From NCBI GenBank assembly GCA_023664085.1, contig JAMPGE010000023.1, positions 1 to 32,061 of the forward strand: a DNA stretch of 32,061 nucleotides. Direction: 5' to 3'. Shown piece by piece: positions 23,673-31,790 of the stretch; position 1 is the stretch's first letter; the number at the start of each line of letters is the position of its first letter. The notes beneath the pieces were generated by a model. The model saw nothing but the letters and a program-made list of their open reading frames with translations. It searched no databases and was not told where the DNA came from. Source of the stretch: Muribaculum sp. Its GTDB lineage: Bacteria > Bacteroidota > Bacteroidia > Bacteroidales > Muribaculaceae. A program made the translations under genes and the position numbers.

Positions 23673-25190
23673 ATGCAAGCCGCAGACAACAGATTATGTC
23701 GAGATAATATGGGCCGATATGGGCGCATCTGGATTTTTATCATCATAGCGATGATTGGCGTGTCGTGGACTGTTGCTTCTATCGGACAGCAGCTTATGGG
23801 CGATGATCTGGGATTCTGGGGGCTGCACGAAAGCAAAAAAAGCGACATTCTTCATTTCGCTCGCTTTTGCTGGGGCAACTGGATGAGCAACAATGGACGC
23901 TTAGGCGACATGCTCAATTATCCCGTGCTGTATCTGGCGCCGGACTGGCTGCGTGCCATAGCGTGCGGCTTCATGATGTCGCTTTTTTATCTGCTGCCAC
24001 TGAAACTGATCTTCAACGGCAGAAATGGCGTCGCAGCAGCCGCATCCTTCTGCATACTATTGATTCTCACCACTTTCTGTTGGTGGGACAGCATTGTGCT
24101 CTTCGTATGTCAGGTAAACTATGTATGGGCGGCCGTGTTCGGTATGGCAACCGTTTGGGCGTGGCTAAGAAATAAAGGTCCCGCCTGGTTTTGGACCATC
24201 GTGGCTTTTCTTGCGGGCGGTATTCACGAGGCTATGGGAGCTCCGCTTTGTTGTGCCCTTTTGCTTCATCTATGGTTGAACCGCTCTTCCTACCGTAATA
24301 AAGGGCTTGGCGCCACCCGCAAATGGATCATTGTCGGAATTGCCGCAGGCACGCTGATCACCATTGTCTCTCCCGGGATTTGGCTTAGATTTATGAACCG
24401 TTCCGTACTCAATGAGCCCGACGATCCATCCTGGCTGATTCTGCTGAAAAGCGATTTCTACTCACTGGCTCTGCTCGTTTGGATGGCGGTCTATGCTATT
24501 GCAAATCCAAAGCGATTCCTTCAAAGGCTTCGTTCTGAGTGGGGTATATACGCCCTGATTTCCTTACTGTCTATGGCTGTCAGTGCGGTGAGCGGCATTG
24601 TAGGCAGATCCGGATGGTTTGCCCAGACGTTTGCATTCATCGCATGGGCTCAATTGCTTTCCAAGCCGTATCCTACCGACAAAATCTCCAAAATCCGAAA
24701 ATATATCCGCGGGGTTGCAGCTGCACTGTGTGGCATGACAGTGATCTTTATTTCCGTGGGGTCAGCATGGTGGCAGTTTCGTCTATGGAACGAAACCCGG
24801 ACCGTCTACAGAATCTATAGTGAAAACCCAGCATCCCCGGTGTATTTTGACATTACAAGGGAGACGGACCTACCCTTCTGGACACGCCGCAGCGTAAGGG
24901 GTGTTCCCGATGAAGACGACGTCTATTTGCTCACCGTGATAAGAGATGTGAAGGGAGACTCGGTGCATTCTCCAGTGATTCTTCCGGCATCGGTCCGCAA
25001 TATCAGTTTTGGAAGAGTCTCATTACCTCTAAAAGTAAGGGACGGAGAAATTTACGAAAATACCACGGGCGTCACGACCAACACACCGATTCCGAACAGC
25101 AGTCCGGAAAAGATAGGCGTCCCCTTCGAAAAAGACGGTAAAAAACTTCTCTACATAGTGGAAAGGGATCGTGATCCGGGCGACAGATAA
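23673..25190 (+). CDS. Polytopic membrane protein, GT-C/DUF6056-like
   Basis: The frame from 23673 encodes 505 aa; the longer reading from 23622 overlaps the repressor gene, and ATG 23709 is another possible start. About ten hydrophobic helices fill residues 15-370. The first periplasmic loop contains GDDLGFWG, the acidic pair typical of GT-C glycosyltransferase-like proteins such as DUF6056 members. A periplasmic, mostly beta C-terminal part of about 120 residues follows. A role in transferring sugars from a lipid carrier to surface glycans is plausible; the substrate is unknown. It follows the S24 gene by 20 bp and may share its transcript. Confidence 0.7.
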   Translation: MQAADNRLCRDNMGRYGRIWIFIIIAMIGVSWTVASIGQQLMGDDLGFWGLHESKKSDILHFARFCWGNWMSNNGRLGDMLNYPVLYLAPDWLRAIACGFMMSLFYLLPLKLIFNGRNGVAAAASFCILLILTTFCWWDSIVLFVCQVNYVWAAVFGMATVWAWLRNKGPAWFWTIVAFLAGGIHEAMGAPLCCALLLHLWLNRSSYRNKGLGATRKWIIVGIAAGTLITIVSPGIWLRFMNRSVLNEPDDPSWLILLKSDFYSLALLVWMAVYAIANPKRFLQRLRSEWGIYALISLLSMAVSAVSGIVGRSGWFAQTFAFIAWAQLLSKPYPTDKISKIRKYIRGVAAALCGMTVIFISVGSAWWQFRLWNETRTVYRIYSENPASPVYFDITRETDLPFWTRRSVRGVPDEDDVYLLTVIRDVKGDSVHSPVILPASVRNISFGRVSLPLKVRDGEIYENTTGVTTNTPIPNSSPEKIGVPFEKDGKKLLYIVERDRDPGDR

Positions 25191-25195
25191 ATCCG

Positions 25196-25325
25196 CCAAG
25201 GATTGCCAGCCTCCCGGTTCACCCTTCCTGCAGATATTACCTCCAAGGATAGCCGGCCCTCCCGGTCTGCCCTTCCGACAGAGATTCCTGCCTTTTATGC
25301 GAGCCGGGAGGCTCGCATTCCTTGA
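25196..25325. repeat. Short interspersed repeats, two direct and one inverted
   Basis: CCAAGGATTGCCAGCCTCCC begins at 25196 and recurs in modified form at 25243, with related downstream sequence (CCCTTCC, then CAGA). A third copy lies inverted at 25299-25325 and forms the palindrome GCGAGCC-GGGA-GGCTCGC. The copies sit between a membrane protein gene and the frd terminator, a usual location for extragenic palindromic repeats. Confidence 0.7.
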
Positions 25326-25337
25326 TGTAGTGTAAAT

Positions 25338-25370
25338 AAAAAAAGGTCTGCGAAAAGCAGACCTTTTTTA
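25338..25370. terminator. Bidirectional terminator at the end of frdB
   Basis: GGTCTGC (25345-25351) and GCAGACC (25357-25363) pair, flanked by A7 on the left and T6 on the right, so the hairpin works on both strands. It ends the frdCAB transcript and closes the plus-strand gene opposite. Confidence 0.92.
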
Positions 25371-25388
25371 TTTGAACCGGAACGGTTA

Positions 25389-26147
25389 TCAGAGTTTGCA
25401 CTTGGCTGCGATAAACTGACGGTTCATGCGGCCGATGTTGTAAAGCTTGATGTTTTTGGGGCATTCGGCGGAGCAGGCACCGGTATTGGTGCAGTTGCCG
25501 AATCCGAGTTCGTCCATCTTGTCGACCATGGCACGCACACGGCGGTCTTTCTCCACCTCACCCTGGGGAAGAAGGGCAAACTGGCTTACCTTGGCGCTCA
25601 CAAACAGCATGGCGGAACCGTTTTTGCAGGCGGCCACGCAGGCACCGCAGCCGATGCAGGTAGCGGAGTCCATAGCCTCGTCGGCCTTCTCCTTAGAGAT
25701 AGGAATCGCGTTGGCATCCTGAGCGCCGCCGCAGTTGAAGGATACATAACCGCCGGCCTGCTGGATCTTATCGAAGGCATTGCGGTCTACCATCAAGTCT
25801 TTGATCACGGGGAAAGCGGCCGAGCGCCAGGGCTCTACTGTGATAGTCTCGCCGTTGGCGAATCTACGCATATAGAGCTGGCAGGTGGTGGCTCCTGTGG
25901 CCGGACCATGCGGGTGTCCGTTGATGTAAAGGGAGCACATGCCGCATATACCTTCACGGCAGTCGTGGTCAAACACGATCGGCTCCTCACCCTTTTCCAC
26001 AAGGCTCTCGTTGAGGATATCGAGAGTCTCCAGGAAAGAAGTGTCGGGGGTGGTCTCCACGTCGGGATAAGTCACGAATCCACCCTGAGCTTTCGGGCCG
26101 GCCTGACGCCATACCCGAAGATTGACTTTCATTATTCTATCGTCCAT
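25389..26147 (-). CDS. frdB: Fumarate reductase/succinate dehydrogenase iron-sulfur subunit
   Basis: The 252-aa protein starts at 26147 (MDDRIMKV); the longer frame from 26198 adds an unlikely basic leader. It carries electrons between FAD in FrdA and the membrane cytochrome. The [2Fe-2S] cysteines are 63, 68, 71 and 89 (CREGICGMC and TTCQLYM). The [4Fe-4S] cluster uses [11 protein letters not shown] (164-174), and the remaining cluster uses [12 protein letters not shown] (219-230). Length and motifs are normal. It lies 79 bp after frdA on the same strand and ends at a bidirectional terminator. Confidence 0.97.
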   Translation of the reverse strand: MDDRIMKVNLRVWRQAGPKAQGGFVTYPDVETTPDTSFLETLDILNESLVEKGEEPIVFDHDCREGICGMCSLYINGHPHGPATGATTCQLYMRRFANGETITVEPWRSAAFPVIKDLMVDRNAFDKIQQAGGYVSFNCGGAQDANAIPISKEKADEAMDSATCIGCGACVAACKNGSAMLFVSAKVSQFALLPQGEVEKDRRVRAMVDKMDELGFGNCTNTGACSAECPKNIKLYNIGRMNRQFIAAKCKL

Positions 26148-26226
26148 TGTTGAAATCTTTTTAAGACCTCGATGGCGTGGCCGATCGCTTGTTTTCATTA
26201 GCTCTCAGCCATGCTCAGAGAGGATA

Positions 26227-28245
26227 TTATGACTTGTAGTTACGTGTCTGTACCTTGATTGCTTCGTAATGCAGGGGCTCCTTGATGAGGGTAGGAGTGG
26301 CATCATCGCTTCCGGCATAGTCCCAGCAGCCTACATAGAAGTAGTGTTCGTCGTCGCGCTTGGCTTCGCCTTCTTCAGTCTGATATTCCTCGCGGAAGTG
26401 GCCGCCGCAGCTTTCGTTACGGCTGAGCGCATCGTATGCCACGAGTTCGCCCATGGTGATGAAGTCGTTAAGACGGAATGCCTTGTCGAGTTCCACATTC
26501 ATACCCTCGGCGCTGCCGGGCACAAACAGATCCGTATTGAAGACCTTGCGGATCTCTTTGAGTTTGGCAAGCGCTGTCTCCAGACCTTCCTTGGTGCGAC
26601 CCATACCTACATACTCCCACATGATGTGGCCGAGTTCTTTGTGGATGGAGTCTACCGAACGATGGCCCTTGATGTCAAGCAGATGCTGCTGTGCCTCTAC
26701 ACACTTCTTCTCCGCGGCGTCAAATTCGGGCAGATCAGTGCGGAAATGGGGCACTGTGATCTGATCGCTCAGATAGTTCTGGATTGTATAGGGAAGCACG
26801 AAGTAGCCGTCGGCAAGACCCTGCATGAGTGCGGAGGCTCCCAGACGGTTGGCACCGTGGTCGGAGAAGTTACATTCACCGATTGCAAACAGGCCCTTGA
26901 TAGAGGTCTGAAGTTCATAGTCCACCCAGATACCGCCCATAGTATAGTGGATGGCCGGGAAGATCATCATCGGGTTATAGTATTTCACGCCGTCTACCTC
27001 ATTGGCAAGTTCGCCGGGATTCACGTCGGTGATCTCTTCATACATATCGAAGAGGTTGCCGTAGCGCTGGCGCACCTGGTCAATGCCAAGACGGTTGATT
27101 GCCTCGGAGAAATCGAGGAACACGGCCAGACCGGTGTTGTTCACGCCAAATCCCTTGTCGCAACGCTCCTTGGCGGCACGGCTGGCCACGTCGCGGGGCA
27201 CGAGGTTGCCGAAGGCCGGGTAGCGGCGTTCCAGATAGTAGTCGCGGTCCTGTTCGGGGATATCGGAACCCTTGATTTCACCCTTCTGGAGCTTAACGGC
27301 ATCCTCAATCTTCTTGGGCACCCAGATACGGCCGTCGTTACGCAGGGACTCAGACATAAGTGTCAGTTTGGACTGCTTGTCGCCATGCACCGGAATGCAG
27401 GTGGGGTGAATCTGCACATAAGCAGGATTGGCGAAATAAGCGCCCTTGCGGTAGCAGGCCATAGCTGCGGAGCAGTTGCAGGCCATTGCGTTGGTCGACA
27501 GGAAGTAGGCGTTGCCATAACCGCCGGTGGCAATGACCACGGCGTGGGCGGCAAAGCGCTCGAATTCACCGGTGACAAGATTCTTGGCGATGATGCCGCG
27601 TGCGCGTTCCACGCCGTCCTTGTCCTTGACAAGCACTACGTCGTGCATTTCATAACGGTTGAAGCTCTTCACCTTGCCCAGCTGGATCTGGCGGTTGAGC
27701 GAAGAATAAGCGCCGAGCAGAAGCTGCTGACCTGTCTGGCCCTTGGCGTAGAATGTACGGGATACCTGAGCGCCGCCGAAGGAACGGTTGGCAAGCAGAC
27801 CGCCGTATTCACGGGCGAAAGGCACTCCCTGTGCCACACACTGGTCGATGATATTGTTGGATACCTCTGCAAGACGGTATACGTTGGCCTCGCGCGCACG
27901 GTAGTCGCCGCCTTTCACCGTGTCGTAGAAGAGGCGATATACGGAGTCACCGTCGTTCTGATAGTTCTTGGCTGCGTTGATACCGCCCTGCGCGGCGATG
28001 GAGTGGGCGCGACGGGGACTGTCGGATATACAGAAATTGAGCACGTTGAAGCCCATTTCGGCAAGGGTGGACGCAGCGGATGCGCCGGCAAGGCCGGTGC
28101 CCACTACGATTACGTCGAGTTTACGCTTGTTGGCAGGGTTCACCAGTTTCTGGTGTGCCTTGTAGTTGGTCCATTTCTCAGCGACAGGACCCTCCGGGAT
28201 TTTAGAATCAGCCGGACTCATTACTTTAATTTCTTTGTTTTCCAT
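26227..28245 (-). CDS. frdA: Fumarate reductase/succinate dehydrogenase flavoprotein subunit
   Basis: The 672-aa catalytic subunit interconverts fumarate and succinate. Visible are the FAD-binding Rossmann motif [12 protein letters not shown] (47-58), the covalent-FAD histidine in [11 protein letters not shown] (His81), the substrate motif [10 protein letters not shown], and [16 protein letters not shown] near the FAD-domain end. The family is about 640-660 aa; the small excess is in the N-terminal tail. It lies 11 bp after frdC. In fermenting Bacteroidales the complex works as a fumarate reductase, making succinate and exporting charge, with electrons from menaquinol. Confidence 0.98.
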   Translation of the reverse strand: MENKEIKVMSPADSKIPEGPVAEKWTNYKAHQKLVNPANKRKLDVIVVGTGLAGASAASTLAEMGFNVLNFCISDSPRRAHSIAAQGGINAAKNYQNDGDSVYRLFYDTVKGGDYRAREANVYRLAEVSNNIIDQCVAQGVPFAREYGGLLANRSFGGAQVSRTFYAKGQTGQQLLLGAYSSLNRQIQLGKVKSFNRYEMHDVVLVKDKDGVERARGIIAKNLVTGEFERFAAHAVVIATGGYGNAYFLSTNAMACNCSAAMACYRKGAYFANPAYVQIHPTCIPVHGDKQSKLTLMSESLRNDGRIWVPKKIEDAVKLQKGEIKGSDIPEQDRDYYLERRYPAFGNLVPRDVASRAAKERCDKGFGVNNTGLAVFLDFSEAINRLGIDQVRQRYGNLFDMYEEITDVNPGELANEVDGVKYYNPMMIFPAIHYTMGGIWVDYELQTSIKGLFAIGECNFSDHGANRLGASALMQGLADGYFVLPYTIQNYLSDQITVPHFRTDLPEFDAAEKKCVEAQQHLLDIKGHRSVDSIHKELGHIMWEYVGMGRTKEGLETALAKLKEIRKVFNTDLFVPGSAEGMNVELDKAFRLNDFITMGELVAYDALSRNESCGGHFREEYQTEEGEAKRDDEHYFYVGCWDYAGSDDATPTLIKEPLHYEAIKVQTRNYKS

Positions 28246-28256
28246 ATCGCTAAAAT

Positions 28257-29303
28257 TTAATAGGGCATCTGAGGTTGTGCGGGATTCTCAGCGGGCTTCT
28301 CATCATATTTCTCGAGCATATCGAAGAAGCTGTTGGCGTGCTTGAGGATCTTAACCTGATTTCTCATTTCTGTGACTTGTTTCTGGATCTCGGGATCTCC
28401 CTTGACCTGTGCGGATATCTGGGGATCGTTGAGCTGCTCGAGCTGAGCCTCCATCTGCGGAAGGCTGGAACGAACGGCCATTACGAGCTGGCTATAGTCC
28501 ACCATCTTTCCCTGAAGTTCGAATGCATTGGCAGGCATGCCGAGAACGCTGCCGCCCTCGCCTGCTTCCTTAGCCATTTCATCCACTACCATATCCTTGT
28601 ACTGTGCACGCAGTGCATCGTCCTTAAGATAATAGTGATCGTGGGATTTTACGGTAAATACGATGGCTTCGGCCACAAACAGTGCGATTACGATCGACAC
28701 CCACCAGCATGCGATGCATTTCAGACGGGGAATCCAGACAGTGCTGTCCCAACCCACGGACTGGAACATTGACCAGAAGCCATGGTTCATATGGAACCAA
28801 AGGGCCACAAAACCGATGATGTAGACAATCGGAGTCCAAACCTCGGAGAAGGCGGCCTGAATAAAGAGAGTACCGGCCACGGGAGGAATATCACCCTCAC
28901 AACCGAGCACTTCCACCAGCTGCATCTTGGCCCAGAATTGAATCATATGGACCACGAGGAAAGCGAGAATCACGATGCCGAGAACAAACATGTTCTGGCT
29001 GGACCATTCCACATTCTTCGGCAATTTGCTGATGGCATAGCGCTGAGTGCCGCGGGCACGACGGTTTTGCACGGTCAGCATAATGGCGTAAATGATGTGG
29101 AGCACGATGAGCACAGCTAATCCTGCCGATGCCACCAAGGCATACCAGTTGGCTCCCAAAAACATACATACTTGGTTGTATGCCGTAGGCCAGCAGATAG
29201 CTACCGCGTTCATCAAACAGTGAAATGTTACAAATAGGACGAGACAGGCACCTGTGAGCGCCATGATAAACTTACGTCCTACAGAAGAGCTTGATAACCA
29301 CAT
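28257..29303 (-). CDS. frdC: Fumarate reductase cytochrome b subunit with long C-terminal extension
   Basis: The 348-aa protein has five hydrophobic helices at about 11-36, 52-78, 104-124, 155-180 and 196-218, as in diheme type-B Sdh/FrdC. Candidate heme histidines are 28, 69, 119, 171 and 174. Known Bacteroidales homologues end soon after the fifth helix (about 230 aa). Here residues 220-348 add a hydrophilic, helical, probably coiled-coil tail ([30 protein letters not shown]) ending in a Pro/Gln-rich stretch. The tail should be cytoplasmic, beside FrdA/B. It is the first gene of the operon, transcribed from a consensus promoter at 29392-29423. Confidence 0.95.
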   Translation of the reverse strand: MWLSSSSVGRKFIMALTGACLVLFVTFHCLMNAVAICWPTAYNQVCMFLGANWYALVASAGLAVLIVLHIIYAIMLTVQNRRARGTQRYAISKLPKNVEWSSQNMFVLGIVILAFLVVHMIQFWAKMQLVEVLGCEGDIPPVAGTLFIQAAFSEVWTPIVYIIGFVALWFHMNHGFWSMFQSVGWDSTVWIPRLKCIACWWVSIVIALFVAEAIVFTVKSHDHYYLKDDALRAQYKDMVVDEMAKEAGEGGSVLGMPANAFELQGKMVDYSQLVMAVRSSLPQMEAQLEQLNDPQISAQVKGDPEIQKQVTEMRNQVKILKHANSFFDMLEKYDEKPAENPAQPQMPY

Positions 29304-29391
29304 AGCAGTTCTTAGATTTAGGTATTGTTGTTAATTGTTGTTTATAGTCGGTCGAGGCTACGGACAGCGATAGCATCCGTCCATTATCCTG

Positions 29392-29423
29392 CAAAATTAT
29401 GATAAAAACAGCGATTGCCCAAA
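29392..29423 (-). promoter_or_regulatory. frdC: Promoter of frdCAB
   Basis: On the minus strand there is TTTG (29423-29420), exactly 20 nt, then TAATTTTG (29399-29392). This is a full consensus match and gives a leader of about 80 nt before frdC. Confidence 0.85.
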
Positions 29424-29613
29424 CTTTTCAGCAATTTATTTTATTTTATAGAGTTGATTAGGGTCTTTTTATAACGTCGATTAGAATCGTTCTCCGTTAC
29501 ATTCGAAGTGGCCGGAGCCAACAGGCTCCTCCGTCGGATTGCTGTTTAAATTATTCCAAACAATTAAATCTTAAGGTATTGACAACATCTCACAACATCT
29601 TCGAGCAATTTTT

Positions 29614-29645
29614 TTTGCATTTCAATCATTTTATTATTAACTTTG
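29614..29645 (+). promoter_or_regulatory. Promoter of tRNA-Arg
   Basis: TTTG (29614-29617), 20 nt, and TAACTTTG (29638-29645). This is a full consensus match ending 11 bp before the tRNA. Confidence 0.85.
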
Positions 29646-29656
29646 CGGTCAAATAT

Positions 29657-29730
29657 GGTCTGGTAGCTCAGCTGGATAGAGCAACAGCCTTCTAAGCTGT
29701 GGGTCCTGGGTTCGAATCCCAGCCGGATCA
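29657..29730 (+). tRNA. tRNA-Arg (TCT anticodon)
   Basis: The acceptor arms GGTCTGG and CCGGATC pair with two wobbles. The D-arm is AGCTCAGCTGGATAGAGC, and the anticodon stem ACAGC/GCTGT holds the loop CTTCTAA, giving TCT. The T-arm is CTGGGTTCGAATCCCAG. CCA is not encoded. Its 3' side borders integrase remnants, so it is the likely attachment site of the adjoining element. Confidence 0.96.
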
Positions 29731-29732
29731 CA

Positions 29733-29760
29733 AGAGAGTCCTAACCGACTCTCTTTTTTT
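29733..29760 (+). terminator. tRNA-Arg terminator
   Basis: AGAGAGTC (29733-29740) and GACTCTCT (29747-29754) form an 8-bp stem followed by a T run. Confidence 0.9.
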
Positions 29761-29891
29761 ATGCGGCTATCGCAACATATCGCCCTATATTGCCACGTAT
29801 TAAACTGATTTTAAGAAATTTAGTTTGCAAAGTCCATACTAAAACGTGTAGCTGTTGCGTTTGTATGTATTGGAACGTTAGAGATGTTTTT

Positions 29892-29937
29892 GGTACACTT
29901 TTGGTACCATCGGTACCATTTTCAAAAACGTGGTACC
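29892..29937. repeat. GGTACC palindrome cluster upstream of the integrase remnant
   Basis: GGTACC occurs at 29903, 29912 and 29932, with GGTACA at 29892, partly within repeated TTTTGGTAC words. Such clusters upstream of integrase genes may be arm-type integrase or excisionase sites. They have no other obvious role. Confidence 0.5.
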
Positions 29938-29987
29938 ACATTTCTAAACCGAATGACAAACAAACTTTAACTTCTAAAATCTGAGGT

Positions 29988-30191
29988 ATGTACGCAACAC
30001 CTAAAGTAAAATTCGTTTTCGACCGCCGCAAGAGAGCGTCGAAGACCACCAACGGGGCGATAGAGATTGAAGTCTGCTTCGCCGGGCAACGTGTACGCAT
30101 GTCAACCGGGATAGGCGTTCACGCAGGAGAATGGAGTGACGGCAAGGTCGTGAAGCGACTCGACGCTCAAATCCTGAGCCATATTATGTAA
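29988..30191 (+). pseudogene. Truncated tyrosine integrase (arm-binding domain only)
   Basis: The 67-codon frame encodes the N-terminal arm-DNA-binding domain of a Bacteroidetes tyrosine recombinase: VKFVFDRRKRASK, IEIEVCFAGQRVRMSTGIGV, EWSDGKVVKRLDAQIL. Intact relatives are about 400 aa with a core-binding and catalytic domain; here the frame stops at TAA right after DAQIL. Position about 260 bp after the tRNA-Arg 3' end, in the same direction, is typical of an element integrated at a tRNA. The break falls within about 10 bp of where an ArdA-like sequence begins, so a deletion removed the rest. Confidence 0.8.
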
Positions 30192-30342
30192 AGCTTTACA
30201 TAAGATGGCCCACGAGTGCTACGACCTTGAAAGGTCGATGGGCAATCTCGCCGACTACTTCGATTACGGACGCTTTGGCCATGAGATTTTTATGTATGAC
30301 TATCAGATGGGCGCGAACAACAACGTGTTCCGAATCCTCTGA
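30178..30342 (+). pseudogene. C-terminal fragment of an ArdA-like antirestriction protein
   Basis: The open frame from 30178 (in-frame ATG at 30205, 45 codons) reads ALHKMAHECYDLERSMGN, then LADYFDYGRFGHEIFMYDY, then NNNVFRIL. The YFDYxxFGxxxF...DY...VFR pattern is the usual end of ArdA proteins, DNA mimics that block type I restriction and are carried by conjugative elements. The N-terminal two thirds are missing, and the fragment is fused in another frame to the integrase remnant. It is followed by a hairpin terminator. I recognise the pattern from memory of the family, so confidence is moderate. Confidence 0.6.
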
Positions 30343-30364
30343 CCCCTGACTCTCTCTCCACTCC

Positions 30365-30393
30365 AAGGGTCTTGCCGAAAGGCAAGGCTCTTT
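30365..30393 (+). terminator. Terminator after the ArdA fragment
   Basis: AAGGGTCTTGCC and GGCAAGGCTCTT pair over 12 positions, with two G-U wobbles and a GAAA loop, followed by TT. It ends at the stop codon of the convergent ATPase gene. Confidence 0.7.
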
Positions 30394-30395
30394 CG

Positions 30396-31652
30396 TTATA
30401 ATTCTAATGAATTTTCTTTCAGAAGAAAATCGTATATCGACATAGTCGTAATGCCATCCTCATTACGCCTAACCGGCGTATGTTGTCCGAGAATTATAAC
30501 TTTCTTGAAAGAATCAACAACATTGCGTAATGATGCTTCCTCCTGAATTACCTTTTCCTCGGTTTCCATTCTGTATGCAGATTGAATATAGTAACGTTTG
30601 CTACCAAGATTGCATACAAAATCTATTTCATATTGTCTCCGCGACTGTTTGCCATCTTCGCCTCTTATAACTACCGGCACGACACCGACATCAACATTAT
30701 ATCCTCGTCTGCGAAGTTCATTGTATATAATGTTCTCCATCGTATGGCTGTCATCGTTCTGACGAAAATTTATCCTCGCATTTTTTAATCCACTGTCTGC
30801 AAAATAGTATTTATACGGAGTATCAATATATTTCTTACCTTTAACATCGTATCTGCTTGCTCTTTCTACAAGGAAAGAGTCACAGATATAATCAAGATAT
30901 TTCTTTATGGTAACTTCGGATAAATCACACTGTTTCAATGAGTCAAAAGTATTTGCAAGTTTGTGAGGATTGGTGAGGCTACCGACGGTTGAGGATAGTA
31001 TATTTAAGAGAGCTTCAAGTTCATCTTCATGCTTAATCGCATATCGTTCCTTTATATCCCTCAGATACGTTTCTTCATATATTCCCTTTAGGAACTCCGT
31101 TTTTTCTTCATCCGAATCCATAAACACGATTTGAGGTAAGCCACCATACATCATGTATTCTTGCAGTGTTGCCTCCATTGGGCGGTCAAGGGCAGAGTGG
31201 TACTCCGAAAAACTTAATGGGTAAATACGAACTTCATCCCCTCGACCACGGAATGTTGTGATGACATCCTTTGATAAGAATCGAGCATTACTTCCTGTTA
31301 CATAGACGTCTGCGTTTTGCATCTGAAGATAGCTGTTTAACACATCTTCAAATTCCGGAACATTCTGAATCTCATCCACCATAATATAGTGCATTCCATC
31401 ACCATGAATCCGAGAGTCGATGTATTCTAACAGTGCATCCGGGTCTCGAAGTGACTTATTGCGTCTATCTTCAAGATTTATTTGAATAATGTGTGCATCA
31501 TCTACTCCTTGTTCTTTCAACCATTCAGTGAAAAGGGTAAAGAGTAGATAAGTCTTCCCACTACGTCTCACTCCGGTAACAATCTTTATTCTCCCGTTGT
31601 GTCGACGTTTTATAAGTCTGTTCAGATATATGTCTCGCCTAATGGATTTCAT
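30396..31652 (-). CDS. AAA ATPase with DUF4143 (AAA_14 family)
   Basis: The 418-aa protein starts at ATG 31652 (MKSIRRDIYLNRL). A longer frame to 31988 is rejected because it runs through the promoter and antisense to a ClpP-like gene. Walker A GVRRSGKT lies at 27-34, Walker B YIMVDEIQ at 89-96, and the sensor region VTGSNARFLSKDV at 118-130. The DUF4143 half (about 200-370) contains the NILSSTVGSLTNPHKLAN and YFADSGLKNARINFRQND segments. These ATPases are widespread, poorly understood and often horizontally moved; some link to toxin-antitoxin-like or mobile roles. The gene is clearly more AT-rich than the frd or phage genes, which suggests a separate arrival. Confidence 0.9.
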   Translation of the reverse strand: MKSIRRDIYLNRLIKRRHNGRIKIVTGVRRSGKTYLLFTLFTEWLKEQGVDDAHIIQINLEDRRNKSLRDPDALLEYIDSRIHGDGMHYIMVDEIQNVPEFEDVLNSYLQMQNADVYVTGSNARFLSKDVITTFRGRGDEVRIYPLSFSEYHSALDRPMEATLQEYMMYGGLPQIVFMDSDEEKTEFLKGIYEETYLRDIKERYAIKHEDELEALLNILSSTVGSLTNPHKLANTFDSLKQCDLSEVTIKKYLDYICDSFLVERASRYDVKGKKYIDTPYKYYFADSGLKNARINFRQNDDSHTMENIIYNELRRRGYNVDVGVVPVVIRGEDGKQSRRQYEIDFVCNLGSKRYYIQSAYRMETEEKVIQEEASLRNVVDSFKKVIILGQHTPVRRNEDGITTMSIYDFLLKENSLEL

Positions 31653-31667
31653 CAACTTTAGATTTAT

Positions 31668-31679
31668 GTCACTTGTGAC
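31668..31679. promoter_or_regulatory. Palindrome in the ATPase gene leader
   Basis: GTCACTTGTGAC is a near-perfect 12-bp palindrome between a weak promoter-like TACTTTG and the ATPase ATG. It is a candidate operator only. Confidence 0.3.
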
Positions 31680-31760
31680 GGTTTTCCAAAGTACAAAGTA
31701 AACGACAATATTTGAATATACCAAATAAACATTGTCTTTTACCTCATTATAATATAGCGG

Positions 31761-31768
31761 TAGCTTTG
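31761..31768 (+). promoter_or_regulatory. -7 box of the ClpP-like gene
   Basis: TAGCTTTG matches TAnnTTTG. TTTT (31737-31740) lies at the 20-nt spacing as a weak upstream element. The ATG is 22 bp downstream. Confidence 0.5.
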
Positions 31769-31790
31769 CGGTGTAATTCACGCAAACGCT

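Larger units (their letters stand above)
29304..29656. other. Divergent intergenic region between frdC and tRNA-Arg
   Basis: No gene is seen in 353 bp. It holds the frd promoter (29392-29423), an imperfect hairpin GGAGCC-AACA-GGCTCC (29514-29529) without a T tract, and the tRNA-Arg promoter (29614-29645). The rest is AT-rich. Confidence 0.7.

Noticed and set aside
26269..28260. 663-codon open frame on the plus strand
   Set aside because: It lies entirely antisense to frdA, whose FAD and substrate motifs are clear. The frame is a by-product of codon bias and its translation shows no domain.
29505..29540. Terminator at the GGAGCC/GGCTCC hairpin
   Set aside because: No T tract follows on either strand and no gene ends nearby.
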